Positions 8,344 through 17,462 of a stretch of 64,000 bases of DNA are shown piece by piece; within the stretch, counting starts at the first letter, position 1; each line of letters begins with the position of its first letter. The notes below the pieces were generated by a model. It ran no database searches. It was not told the origin of the DNA and saw only the letters and a list, made by a program, of their open reading frames with translations. The stretch spans positions 496,001 through 560,000 of the forward strand of contig NZ_JALKAC010000002.1 in assembly GCF_024171645.1 (NCBI RefSeq), given 5' to 3'. Origin of the DNA: Flavobacterium sp. HSC-32F16 (GTDB lineage Bacteria; Bacteroidota; Bacteroidia; Flavobacteriales; Flavobacteriaceae). The position numbers were made by a program, and so were the translations under genes.

Positions 8344-9066
8344 ATGAAGGAAGAACGCTATATATTATTTGATCAATATCTTCAAGGCGAATTAACGGTT
8401 GAGGCTAAAAATGATTTTGAAAAACAATTATTAGAAGATCCTGAATTTGCATCAGAGTTTGAATCTTTTAAAGATGTACAATTTCAATTGGCCAATAAAT
8501 TTGGAATCGAACAGGAAAGAGAAATTTTTAAAGAAAATCTAACTCAGATATCAGAGAAACATTTCAATAAGAAAACAAAAGTTATTGGTTTAAAACCTTG
8601 GTACTTGGTTGTAGCGGCTTCAATTGCAGTTCTATTTGGACTATTCTTTTTTAATTACAACCAAAATCCTGTTTTTGCAGATTATAACAATCCGGAACAA
8701 GCTTCTTTTACAGTAAGAGGAGCGGTTGACGAAACATTAAAACAAGCCGAAGAAATGTATAACGCAAAAAGATATAATAAAGCTATTCCGCTTTTTGAAA
8801 CTGTTTTGCAGAAACAGACCACAGCAGAAATTCAGTTTTTTTATGGCGTTTCTTTACTAGAAGAAAGCCACTATTTAAAAGCCGAAGCTGTTTTTAACGA
8901 ATTGAAAGCAGGAACTTCTGTTTATAAAGAAAAAGCAGTTTGGTATTTGGCTTTATCGAAGTTAAAACAAAAAGATTATGAGGCTTGTAAACAAATCCTG
9001 AATAGTATTTCTGAAGATTACGAAGGCTATGATCAGGTAGAAGAGCTATTGCATCAGCTGGACTAG
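8344..9066 (+). CDS. Membrane TPR protein, probable anti-sigma factor
   Basis: A 240-residue protein with a cytoplasmic N-terminus of about 84 residues resembling anti-sigma domains (FDQYLQGEL ... EDPEFASEFESF), one membrane segment at about residues 85-103 and a periplasmic C-terminal TPR region (about 125-235: AEEMYNAKRYNKAIPLFETV and two further repeats). No zinc-binding His/Cys motif is seen in the N-terminus, so it is not a ZAS-type anti-sigma. It directly follows the sigma gene with a two-base gap. A plausible model is that the periplasmic TPR senses partner proteins such as the TPR-CHAT protein and releases the sigma factor. Confidence 0.72.
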   Translation: MKEERYILFDQYLQGELTVEAKNDFEKQLLEDPEFASEFESFKDVQFQLANKFGIEQEREIFKENLTQISEKHFNKKTKVIGLKPWYLVVAASIAVLFGLFFFNYNQNPVFADYNNPEQASFTVRGAVDETLKQAEEMYNAKRYNKAIPLFETVLQKQTTAEIQFFYGVSLLEESHYLKAEAVFNELKAGTSVYKEKAVWYLALSKLKQKDYEACKQILNSISEDYEGYDQVEELLHQLD

Positions 9067-9108
9067 CCTTATTCTTATAAAATATTTTCTCTTAATACGG
9101 GAAACCTC

Positions 9109-9142
9109 AATCGAATTTGGAATTTTAATTCTAAATTCGATT
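9109..9142 (+). terminator. Intrinsic terminator after the sigma/anti-sigma pair
   Basis: Sixteen-base arms (9109-9124 and 9127-9142, one G-T pair) with a two-base nominal loop, followed by T-rich sequence. Confidence 0.75.
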
Positions 9143-9197
9143 TTTATTTTATAAGAATTTGCCCAAAAAACAATCTAAAACCTAACCAGTTAAATTA

Positions 9198-10853
9198 ATG
9201 AAAAAAAGTATCTTATTTCTTTTTATACTATTTTCTCAAACCATTTTTAGTGCCAAAATCACCGAAACCGAAAGGCTTGTGGCAACTTGTAAAGTCTGGG
9301 GGTTCTTAAAATACTACCATCCAAAAGTGGCAGGAGGAGAAGTAAATTGGGACAATCAGCTTTTAGAAAAATTACCAAAAATAGAAAAAGCGCAAACGAA
9401 GGAAGAGTTTTCATTGATTATAGAAAACTGGATTGATGATCTTGGACCAGTAAAAGAAATTGCACCAATTCCTGCTCCAAAAGGTTTAGAGTATTTTGAT
9501 AAAAACTTCGATTTAAGCTGGTTTAATAATAAGTTATTTTCTAAAAAACTTTCGAAGAAATTAAAATTTATTGAGGAAAATAGGTTTCAAGGCGAGCAGT
9601 TTTATGTTTACGGCATCAAAAAAATAGAGAATGTGGGGATGAGAAATGAAAATCGTGCACATCCTGATTTTACAGATGCAAATTCAAAACTAAGAATGGT
9701 ATTTATGTTCTGGAATTTGGTAGAATATTTTTTTCCTTATAAATATCAAATGGACCAAAAATGGGACACAACGCTGGAAAAAATAATACCTCTTGTTATT
9801 CAATCTCAAAATCAGGACGATTTTTACCTGACAATGAGAAAATTGACATCTAAAATTGATGACAGTCATACAGAATTTTATTTGTATCCGCCAACTGAAG
9901 TTCCTTTTCCTAAATTCTATTTTCCTGCCGGCGGTAAAATAATTGATGAAAAACTGGTAATTACAGAAATTTTAGGAGACAGTCTTGCTCAGATAGATGA
10001 TATAAAAGTGGGAGACATAATTACTAAAATAAATGACAAAACAATAAAAGAGATTATCTCAGAAAATAAAGATTTGATTGCGGCCTCAAATGAAGCGAAA
10101 TATTTAAATAAGCTGGTTACTAAGATTTTACTAAGCAATGTAAACACTGTAAAAGTAGAGTTCTTTAAAAATGACCAGTATAGGACAAAAACGATGACAT
10201 GGTTCGATTATCATGACTCGCACCGAAATGAATTTAAAAAAGAAGGACAGAAAGAGAAACAAAAATTCACATTATTAGAGCATAATATTGGTTATGTTGA
10301 TATAGGAGAAATAAAAGTCAAAAATATCCCGGATATGATTGCAGCGTTAAAAAATACCAAAGCAATCATTTTTGATATAAGAAGTTATCCGAGAGGTACT
10401 GCACGCGAAATATCAAAATTTTTAAATTCTCAGGAAAAGGATTTTGTTATTTATACGCGTCCGGATTTTAGTTATCCGGGAAGATTTAAATGGGATGTTG
10501 TAAGTAAAAGCGGCGTTGATAACAAGGATAATTATAAAGGGAAAGTAATTGTTTTGGTTAATGAGAAAACGCAGAGTAACGCAGAATGGACCGCGATGTG
10601 TTTTCAGGCTTCGGGCAATGCCACTGTTATTGGAAGTCAAACTTCGGGTGCCGATGGGAATGTATCTGTATTTGACTTTAAAGGATTCCGCACTTTATTT
10701 ACAGGAATTGGTATTTTTTATCCAGACAGAAGAGAAACTCAAAGAATAGGTATTGTTCCGGATATCGAAATTAAACCAACCATAAAAGGAATTCAGGAAG
10801 GAAAAGATGAGGTTTTAGATCGGGCTTTGCTGTTTGCAGAAACTGGGAAATAA
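9198..10853 (+). CDS. S41 family peptidase (first of a tandem pair)
   Basis: A 551-residue exported protein with a signal peptide (residues 1-19, ending IFSA), an N-terminal helical region, a PDZ-like domain (GDSLAQIDDIKVGDIITKIN, about 260-285) and a C-terminal S41 core. The likely catalytic Ser is in TQSNAEWTAM, and IGSQTSGADGN follows where CtpA-type enzymes have the Lys; that Lys is absent. A conserved DDSHTEF His favours the tricorn-like S41B arrangement over the CtpA Ser-Lys dyad. It is probably a periplasmic or envelope protease. It is followed after 40 bases by a paralogue that is nearly identical in the first 90 residues and in much of the C-terminal core. Confidence 0.85.
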   Translation: MKKSILFLFILFSQTIFSAKITETERLVATCKVWGFLKYYHPKVAGGEVNWDNQLLEKLPKIEKAQTKEEFSLIIENWIDDLGPVKEIAPIPAPKGLEYFDKNFDLSWFNNKLFSKKLSKKLKFIEENRFQGEQFYVYGIKKIENVGMRNENRAHPDFTDANSKLRMVFMFWNLVEYFFPYKYQMDQKWDTTLEKIIPLVIQSQNQDDFYLTMRKLTSKIDDSHTEFYLYPPTEVPFPKFYFPAGGKIIDEKLVITEILGDSLAQIDDIKVGDIITKINDKTIKEIISENKDLIAASNEAKYLNKLVTKILLSNVNTVKVEFFKNDQYRTKTMTWFDYHDSHRNEFKKEGQKEKQKFTLLEHNIGYVDIGEIKVKNIPDMIAALKNTKAIIFDIRSYPRGTAREISKFLNSQEKDFVIYTRPDFSYPGRFKWDVVSKSGVDNKDNYKGKVIVLVNEKTQSNAEWTAMCFQASGNATVIGSQTSGADGNVSVFDFKGFRTLFTGIGIFYPDRRETQRIGIVPDIEIKPTIKGIQEGKDEVLDRALLFAETGK

Positions 10854-10893
10854 TCCAAAAACAACTATTGTAATTTAACCTATGATCTTAAAA

Positions 10894-12534
10894 ATGAAAA
10901 AAAGTATCTTATTTCTTTTTATCCTATTTTATCAAACCATTTTTAGTGCCAAAATCACTGAAAACGAAAAACTTACGGCAACTTGTAAAGTCTGGGGTTT
11001 CTTAAAATACTACCACCCAAAAGTGGCAGGAGGAGAAGTAAATTGGGATAGTCAGCTTTTAGAAAAATTACCTAAAATAGAAAAAGCGCAAACGAAAGAA
11101 GAGTTTTCATTGATTATAGAAAACTGGATTGATGATCTTGGACCAGTAAAAGAAATTGCACCAATCATTATATCAAAAGAGGTGAAGGTTTTTGATGAAA
11201 ATTTTGATTTAAGCTGGTTTAATGATAAGATATTTTCTAAGAAGCTTTCGAAGAAATTAAAATTTATTGAGGATAACAGATTTCAAACAGATGAAGAAAT
11301 AGGCCCAGGTTATAATCCTCTTAAAAACGGAAATTATTTTAATATGCAGTTTGATAATAGAAATTCAAGAATTTTATGGTTTTTTATGTATTGGAATTTA
11401 GTAGAATATTTTTTTCCTTATAAATATGTAATGGACCAGAAATGGGATGTAACTTTTGAACAAATGCTTCCTTTAGTTCTTGAAGCTAAAAATAATGATG
11501 AATTTTATACTGTTATACGAAAAACGGCATCTAAGCTTAATGATAGTCATGTTGAACTAGCTTTATACGGCAGTAGTAAATTTGAAGAAAATAAAAGATT
11601 TTTTCCTGCTGACTGTAAAATAATTGATAATAAGATGGTTGTTACTGAAATTCTTGCAGATAGTCTGGCTCAGGCAGATGATATAAAAATAGGCGATGTA
11701 ATTACAAAAGTAAATGACAAAACAATCGAAGCTTATATTTCTGAATATAGAGATTTATTGGCGGCTTCAAACGAACCGACCCTTTTAAGAAAAATGGTAA
11801 GGAAAATTTTATATAGTAATTCAGAGAAAGTTAATGTAGAGTTTTTAAAAGACGGAACGTATACAACAAAAGCAATGATATGGTACGATTATCATGATTC
11901 TCACAGGAATGAATTTAAAAAAGGCGCTAAGAAAAAAAAGGAAAAATTTAAAGTTTTAGCTGACAATATTGGATATGTAGACATGGGACTTATTAAAAGT
12001 GCAAATGTTCCTGACATGATCGAAGCCTTAAAGTCTACAAAAGCAATTGTGTTTGATATGAGAAACTATCCAAATGGAACTTATGATGATATAGCTCGCT
12101 TTTTAAATGCTCATGAAGAAAAATTTGCCATTTATACCCATCCTGATTTTAGTTATCCGGGAAAATTCAAATGGACAGAAGGATCAACGTGTGGTTCTGA
12201 AAACAAAGACAATTATAAAGGAAAAGTCATTGTGCTGCTTAACGAAGAATCCTTAAGTCAGGCAGAATGGACAGTAATGTGTTTTCAGACAGCGGGTAAT
12301 ACCACAATTATAGGAAGCCAGACTGCGGGAGCAGATGGAAATGTAACAGAGCTTGATTTTAAAGGATTTCATACTAGATATACAGGAATTGGAGTTTACT
12401 ATCCAGACAGAAGAGAAACTCAACGAATAGGTATTGTACCGGATATAGAAGTAAAACCAACCATAAAAGGAATTCAGGAAGGAAAAGATGAAGTTCTTGA
12501 GCGCGCTCTGGTATTTGTAAAAACGGGGAAATAA
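10894..12534 (+). CDS. S41 family peptidase (second of a tandem pair)
   Basis: A 546-residue paralogue of the preceding gene. I place the start at 10894 rather than 10882 because the ATG there begins MKKSILFLFILF, identical to the start of the first copy; the upstream ATG would add only four residues. It has the signal peptide, a PDZ-like domain (ADSLAQADDIKIGDVITKVN) and the S41 core, with the probable catalytic Ser in ESLSQAEWTVM and IGSQTAGADGN after it. The segment between about residues 95 and 240 differs clearly from the first copy while both flanks stay close, so the pair may have different substrates or sensors. It is probably co-transcribed with the first. Confidence 0.85.
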   Translation: MKKSILFLFILFYQTIFSAKITENEKLTATCKVWGFLKYYHPKVAGGEVNWDSQLLEKLPKIEKAQTKEEFSLIIENWIDDLGPVKEIAPIIISKEVKVFDENFDLSWFNDKIFSKKLSKKLKFIEDNRFQTDEEIGPGYNPLKNGNYFNMQFDNRNSRILWFFMYWNLVEYFFPYKYVMDQKWDVTFEQMLPLVLEAKNNDEFYTVIRKTASKLNDSHVELALYGSSKFEENKRFFPADCKIIDNKMVVTEILADSLAQADDIKIGDVITKVNDKTIEAYISEYRDLLAASNEPTLLRKMVRKILYSNSEKVNVEFLKDGTYTTKAMIWYDYHDSHRNEFKKGAKKKKEKFKVLADNIGYVDMGLIKSANVPDMIEALKSTKAIVFDMRNYPNGTYDDIARFLNAHEEKFAIYTHPDFSYPGKFKWTEGSTCGSENKDNYKGKVIVLLNEESLSQAEWTVMCFQTAGNTTIIGSQTAGADGNVTELDFKGFHTRYTGIGVYYPDRRETQRIGIVPDIEVKPTIKGIQEGKDEVLERALVFVKTGK

Positions 12535-12805
12535 ATTTAAATATGTCAATACTGAGGGCTTCCGAGGTATCGGGAGAAGGCCACATAAGCAAATAGAAAA
12601 GAATTGGGGGTCTTTTTTTTGCGGACTTCTCCCGATACCTCGGGATCGCTCACGACGACAAAAAAATCCGTTTAATTCTGCGTTTCACCAAGTGAATCTG
12701 CGTTATTTGTGTTCTATTTTATCGCAAATTATATCTCAAAAGCATTTTTCATTCCTCTTTTCACGAAAGTGAATTTGTTAAATTGATGTGCTAATCTCTA
12801 CTTAA
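12535..12805. repeat. Gene-free stretch with an 18-bp inverted repeat (REP-like)
   Basis: No credible gene is seen between the S41 pair and tatD. The perfect arms 12562-12579 (ccgaggtatcgggagaag) and 12626-12643 can pair over a 46-base loop, and the region then reads through fragments of 'ctgcgtt...' sequence of the kind often scattered between Flavobacterium genes. It could act as a 3' processing or termination element for the peptidase transcripts. Confidence 0.6.
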
Positions 12806-12836
12806 TTGGTATTCTTTTAATATTGTCGTAATTTTG
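12806..12836 (+). promoter_or_regulatory. Bacteroidetes-type promoter of tatD
   Basis: TTG at 12806-12808, a 20-base spacer and TAATTTTG at 12829-12836, matching the -33/-7 pattern TTG-N19/20-TAnnTTTG. The gene start follows 20 bases later. Confidence 0.6.
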
Positions 12837-12856
12837 ACAACTTTAAAATTAAACCA

Positions 12857-13636
12857 TTGAACTCAACACCCATTATTACCGATACACATACACACTTATA
12901 TTCTGAAGAATTTGACCAGGATCGTGACGAAATGATCCAACGCGCTATTAATGCCGGAATTACACGTTTTTTTATTCCAGCGATCGATGCAGCAGCGACC
13001 CAGTCAATGTATGATTTAGAGAAAAACTATCCGGATAATATTTTCCTTATGATGGGGCTGCATCCCACTTACGTAAAAGAGAATTACGAGGAAGAATTAG
13101 CGCATGTAGAAACTGAATTATCAAAGCGAAAATTTTACGCTGTAGGCGAAATCGGAATCGATTTGTATTGGGATAAAACCTATTTAAAAGAACAGCAGAT
13201 TGCTTTTAGAAGACAGATTCAGCTTGCAAAACAATACAAATTACCAATTGTAATTCATTGTCGTGAAGCATTTGATGAAATCTTTGAAATTCTGGAAGAA
13301 GAAAAATCTGAAGATTTATTTGGGATTTTTCATTGTTTTTCCGGAACTTTATTACAAGCACAGCAGGCAATTTCTTATAAAATGAAATTAGGAATTGGCG
13401 GTGTAGTGACATTTAAGAACGGAAAAATCGATCAGTTTTTAAATCAAATTGATTTAAAACATATTGTTTTAGAAACAGATTCGCCTTATTTAGCACCAAT
13501 TCCGTACCGAGGAAAACGAAATGAAAGCAGCTATTTAATCAATGTAATTTCTAAACTAGCCGACGTTTATGATGTTTCTGAAGAAAAAATAGCAGCAATA
13601 ACAACACAAAATTCAAAAGACGTTTTTGGGATTTAA
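12857..13636 (+). CDS. tatD: TatD family metal-dependent DNase/hydrolase
   Basis: A 259-residue protein with the TatD metal-binding set in order: DTHTHLY near the N-terminus, a first-metal Glu in GEIGIDLYWD (about residue 98), VIHCREA (about 133), FHCFSGT (about 158) and the final ETDSPYLAP (about 208). All ligand residues look intact. The family cleaves DNA 3' to 5' or hydrolyses D-aminoacyl-tRNA. The length is normal. The start codon is TTG at 12857, which gives NSTPIITDTHTH; no in-frame ATG fits, and the upstream promoter supports a short leader. Confidence 0.93.
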   Translation: MNSTPIITDTHTHLYSEEFDQDRDEMIQRAINAGITRFFIPAIDAAATQSMYDLEKNYPDNIFLMMGLHPTYVKENYEEELAHVETELSKRKFYAVGEIGIDLYWDKTYLKEQQIAFRRQIQLAKQYKLPIVIHCREAFDEIFEILEEEKSEDLFGIFHCFSGTLLQAQQAISYKMKLGIGGVVTFKNGKIDQFLNQIDLKHIVLETDSPYLAPIPYRGKRNESSYLINVISKLADVYDVSEEKIAAITTQNSKDVFGI

Positions 13637-13700
13637 CCTATGCCTTACAAAACTTTAATTTTTTTTTTGTTCTTTTGCCCACTTAAAACCAATATAAATA

Positions 13701-14837
13701 ATGCAGAGATTTGATGCCATTCGACCGTTTTATGATTCCGAAATAAATGAAGCCCTTCATGATGTTGTAAATCACCCAATGATGAAAACCATGATGAACT
13801 TTACTTTTCCGGAAGTAGAAGATGAGGTTTGGAAGGAACAGCTTAAGAAAACACATTCTATTCGCGATTTTCAATGCAATTTTATTTACAACACCATACA
13901 AAAAGTTTTAGAGAAAAGCTCTGAAGGGCTTACTACTTCAGGTTTTGATAAACTGGAAAAAAACACTTCTTATTTGTTTATCTCCAATCATAGAGATATT
14001 CTTCTAGATACAACCTTATTAAACGTTTGCTTGTTCGAACATGGTTTAGTCATGACAGCATCTGCAATTGGAGATAATCTGGTTAAGAAAGCTTTCCTGG
14101 CAACATTAGCAAAACTAAATAGAAACTTTTTGGTTTTAAGAGGATTAACGCCTCGAGAAATGCTCCAAAGTTCTAAATTGCTGGCCGAATATATGGGGCA
14201 GTTATTGCTTCGCGAAAATCGTTCGGTTTGGATTGCACAAAGAGAAGGAAGAACAAAAGACGGAAATGACGAAACCAATCCGGGCGTTTTAAAAATGATT
14301 GGAATGGGTTCTGACGAAGAAAACTTAATGAATTATTTTAAGAAATTAAAAATTGTTCCGGTTTCTATTTCTTATGAATATGATCCAACTGATGTTTTAA
14401 AAATGCCGCAATTAATGGCAGAAGCAAACAACGAAGTTTACGTAAAAGATAAAAATGAAGATTTCATGACCATTTTAAGCGGTATCATGGGAACTAAAAA
14501 AAGAATACATATTTCTGTTGGTGATGTTTTAGATACAGAAATTGATCAAATTGTAGAGGAAAACGATAATGTAAACAAACAAGTTCAGGCTTTGGCACAA
14601 ACTATTGATGATGTTATTTTGAAAAATTATCAATTATGGCCTACTAATTTTATTGCTTACGATATTTTAAACGAAACTGATAAGTTTGCTCACAAATATA
14701 AAGAGAGCGAAAAATCACTTTTTGAGCGTCGTTTAGAAATGCGTATTGGCAGCGATAATCCTGTTACAAGACAAGGATTTTTAGCGATGTATGCTAATCC
14801 TGTTGTCAATAAATTAAAATACCACGATGTCATCTAA
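13701..14837 (+). CDS. 1-acyl-sn-glycerol-3-phosphate acyltransferase family protein
   Basis: A 378-residue protein with the acyltransferase motif NHRDILLD (HX4D, about residues 95-102), which binds the glycerol-phosphate acceptor and supplies the catalytic His, followed by a REGRTKDG block (about 175-182) that matches the second conserved motif. It probably transfers acyl groups in phospholipid or ornithine-lipid synthesis; it is longer than classic PlsC (about 240). No membrane-spanning segments are obvious. It overlaps the asparaginase gene by 11 bases and probably forms an operon with it. Confidence 0.82.
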   Translation: MQRFDAIRPFYDSEINEALHDVVNHPMMKTMMNFTFPEVEDEVWKEQLKKTHSIRDFQCNFIYNTIQKVLEKSSEGLTTSGFDKLEKNTSYLFISNHRDILLDTTLLNVCLFEHGLVMTASAIGDNLVKKAFLATLAKLNRNFLVLRGLTPREMLQSSKLLAEYMGQLLLRENRSVWIAQREGRTKDGNDETNPGVLKMIGMGSDEENLMNYFKKLKIVPVSISYEYDPTDVLKMPQLMAEANNEVYVKDKNEDFMTILSGIMGTKKRIHISVGDVLDTEIDQIVEENDNVNKQVQALAQTIDDVILKNYQLWPTNFIAYDILNETDKFAHKYKESEKSLFERRLEMRIGSDNPVTRQGFLAMYANPVVNKLKYHDVI

Positions 14838-15855
14838 AGCTAAAATACTTTTGATTTATACCGGAGGAACCATCGGTATGAGCAAAGACTTTGAAACCGG
14901 AGCGCTTAAAGCGTTTAACTTTGGGAAATTACTTCAAAAAATTCCCGAAATCAAACAATTAGATTGTGAGATTGAAACGGTTTCTTTTGAAAACCCTATA
15001 GATTCATCGAACGTGAATCCTGAAGAGTGGACAAAAATTGCAGAAATAATTGAAGAAAATTACGCTTCCTATGACGGATTTGTAGTGCTTCACGGTTCAG
15101 ATACCATGTCGTATTCCGCTTCAGCATTGAGTTTTATGCTGGAGAATTTAGCGAAACCAGTTGTATTTACAGGATCACAATTGCCAATTGGAGATTTGCG
15201 TACAGATGCAAAAGAAAATTTAATTACAGCGATTCAAATTGCATCACTTCTTGAAAACGGAAAACCGGTTATTAATGAAGTTTGTTTGTATTTTGAATAT
15301 AAATTATACCGAGGAAATAGAACCTCAAAAGTAAATGCCGAACATTTCAGAGCTTTTACAGCACCAAATTACCCTGAATTGGTAGAATCTGGCGTGCATT
15401 TAAAATTAAACTCACATTTGTTTCTTCCGGTAAAAGAAGGTGCTGACTTAATTGTTCACAAAAATTTAGACAATCACGTAGCCATTATAAAAATGTTTCC
15501 GGGAATGAGCGAAGTAGTTTTAGCTTCAATCCTTTCAACAGCAGGTTTACGCGGCATCGTTTTAGAAACTTACGGTTCAGGAAATGCCCCAACCGAAGAT
15601 TGGTTTTTAAACTTAATCGAAAAAGCCATTAACTCCGGAATGCACATTGTAAACGTAACGCAATGTTCCGGCGGAAGTGTCAATATGGGACAATATGAAA
15701 CCAGTACTGCCTTAAAATCTCTTGGTGTTATTTCTGGAAAAGATATTACAACAGAGGCAGCGATTACAAAATTAATGTATTTGCTTGGTCATAATATTCC
15801 GCAAAACGAGTTTAAAGATATTTTTGAAACTGCTTTGCGCGGGGAAATATCTTAG
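14827..15855 (+). CDS. ansA: Type I L-asparaginase
   Basis: A 342-residue enzyme that hydrolyses asparagine to aspartate and ammonia. It shows the first signature YTGGTIGM (catalytic Thr, about residue 14) and the second VLHGSDTMSYSASAL (Thr and Asp of the second triad, about 88-102). There is no signal peptide, which fits the cytoplasmic type I class, and the length matches the family. The start is inside the last codons of the acyltransferase gene, so translation is probably coupled. Two strong hairpins follow the stop. Confidence 0.93.
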   Translation: MSSKAKILLIYTGGTIGMSKDFETGALKAFNFGKLLQKIPEIKQLDCEIETVSFENPIDSSNVNPEEWTKIAEIIEENYASYDGFVVLHGSDTMSYSASALSFMLENLAKPVVFTGSQLPIGDLRTDAKENLITAIQIASLLENGKPVINEVCLYFEYKLYRGNRTSKVNAEHFRAFTAPNYPELVESGVHLKLNSHLFLPVKEGADLIVHKNLDNHVAIIKMFPGMSEVVLASILSTAGLRGIVLETYGSGNAPTEDWFLNLIEKAINSGMHIVNVTQCSGGSVNMGQYETSTALKSLGVISGKDITTEAAITKLMYLLGHNIPQNEFKDIFETALRGEIS

Positions 15856-15907
15856 ATTTAAATTTCAATAATTAAAATCCCAAATTTTAATTTACTTGCG
15901 GTAATAA

Positions 15908-15936
15908 CTTTGTCAAAGTTTTAAACTTTGACAAAG
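15908..15936. repeat. Perfect 14-bp-arm palindrome
   Basis: Arms 15908-15921 and 15923-15936 (ctttgtcaaagttt and its complement) form a long hairpin just after ansA. It is not followed directly by a T run, so it may shield the mRNA 3' end rather than terminate. Confidence 0.65.
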
Positions 15937-15946
15937 TGTATATACT

Positions 15947-15979
15947 AAACCCGACAGGTTTTTAAAACCTGTCGGGTTT
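15947..15979 (+). terminator. Hairpin terminator (cccgacaggtttt type)
   Basis: Perfect 16-base arms at 15947-15962 and 15964-15979, followed by a short T run. A sibling hairpin with the same cccgac-ggttt core follows leuD at 45921-45951, so it belongs to a dispersed family. Confidence 0.7.
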
Positions 15980-16007
15980 GTTTTTAGTGAATTAAACGGT
16001 TCAGTTT

Positions 16008-16108
16008 GTCATTTCGACCGAAGAGAGAAATCACACTCGATGATCAACAAAGATTGTCGATTTTGTTTGCGGAATTTCTAGTGTGATTTCTCCTTACGTC
16101 GAAATGAC
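16008..16108. repeat. REP-like inverted repeat between convergent transcripts
   Basis: Outer arms gtcatttcgac (16008-16018) and gtcgaaatgac (16098-16108), with inner arms agaaatcacac (16026-16036) and gtgtgatttct (16081-16091). The nested arrangement and the position between the 3' ends of ansA and the MFS gene fit a dispersed extragenic palindrome that could serve both transcripts. Confidence 0.65.
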
Positions 16109-16129
16109 AAGATGGTGGAAAATTGGAAT

Positions 16130-17371
16130 TTAATTGTTGGAATTTCTATACTCAACAGGACAACTTTCCAATTCCTCAGATATTTTATGTTTTTTGTAAT
16201 ACACATAAACAATCACAGAAAGAATACAAATAATTCCCTGAATAGCAATCGTAGTTCGAACTCCAAGAGAGTGAGAAACGCACCCAATAATTAAACTTCC
16301 AACAGGAATCATTCCCTGATAAGCCATCATAAAATAACTGATGCTTCTGGAACGCATGCTGACAATACTGTGCGTTTGAATATAAATATTGATGGATGAG
16401 GTTTGTCCCATCATCCCAATGCCGCTTAAGGTCATACAGATCAAAGCGACAGTAATACTGTTTGAAACCGCTAAAATAATTACACTTACACCCAAAAGTA
16501 AACTTGCGGCGATTAATAATTTGCTCATATTTTCAGCTGATTTTAGATTGGCTAAATAAATAGCAGATAAAACAGAACCAATTCCGGCAGCACTTTCAAA
16601 CCAGCTGAATGTTTCGGCATTTCCGTTAAAGATGTCTTTGGCAAAAACAGGCATCAATGTATTAAATGAAATCACAAACAAACTGCTGCAGGTAAGCATT
16701 AAAAGCATTCTTGCCATTTCGGTTTCTTTCTTCATATAATCAAGACCTTCAATAAGATCATCCAGCATATTTAGTTTGTTTTCGGCTTTAATGTGCGGTG
16801 TGATTTTCATTAACAGTAGTGAAATCAAAACGGGAACATAGCTTACAAAATTTCCAATAAAACAGATGTCTTCTCCATATTCGTGCAGAATAATTCCCGC
16901 AAGAGCAGGACCGGCAATACGGGCAAAGTTGTTCATGGTTGAATTGAGTGCAACTGCATTCGGGAGATCTTCTTTGTTGTCTACAATATCAATCATCATA
17001 GTTTGACGACAGGTCATATCAAAAGCATTGATAATTCCCTGAATTAAACTTAATGCTAAAATAAAGTTGATATTATATATTTTGAGATAAATCAGCAAAG
17101 CTAAAGTTCCTGCTTGCAGCATAGCTAGAGACTGCAAGAACAGTAATGTTTTGTGTTTGTCGTAATGGCCGATAATACTTCCTGCAAGAGGCGCTAAAAA
17201 TAAGGACGGAATCATGCTTAAAAAAGTAGCCAGCCCTAATAAAAATACAGATCCGGTTATGCTGTAAACCATCCAGCTTACGGCCGTTTTCTGCATCCAG
17301 GTGCCAATAACCGAAACGGATTGTCCGTAAAAGAATAACTTGAAGTTTTTTGATTTTAACGCTTTAAACAT
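16130..17371 (-). CDS. MFS transporter (EntS-like MFS_3 type)
   Basis: A 413-residue integral membrane protein with about twelve hydrophobic segments spread over its length. Loop motifs fit the MFS_3 group: LAGSIIGHYDKHKTLLFLQS in the first cytoplasmic loop (residues about 60-80) and a GPALAGIILHEYG block (about 152-165). This group exports siderophores, macrolides and other small molecules by proton antiport. It is divergent from a LysR regulator with 91 bases between, so the regulator probably controls it. Substrate is not predictable from sequence. Confidence 0.85.
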   Translation of the reverse strand: MFKALKSKNFKLFFYGQSVSVIGTWMQKTAVSWMVYSITGSVFLLGLATFLSMIPSLFLAPLAGSIIGHYDKHKTLLFLQSLAMLQAGTLALLIYLKIYNINFILALSLIQGIINAFDMTCRQTMMIDIVDNKEDLPNAVALNSTMNNFARIAGPALAGIILHEYGEDICFIGNFVSYVPVLISLLLMKITPHIKAENKLNMLDDLIEGLDYMKKETEMARMLLMLTCSSLFVISFNTLMPVFAKDIFNGNAETFSWFESAAGIGSVLSAIYLANLKSAENMSKLLIAASLLLGVSVIILAVSNSITVALICMTLSGIGMMGQTSSINIYIQTHSIVSMRSRSISYFMMAYQGMIPVGSLIIGCVSHSLGVRTTIAIQGIICILSVIVYVYYKKHKISEELESCPVEYRNSNN

Positions 17372-17462
17372 AACCTGAAATATTTTTTTACAAAGTTCGG
17401 GATTATGATTTCATTAGAAAAATTAATAATTTTACTGATAATGAGTAGTAAAACTTATCAAT

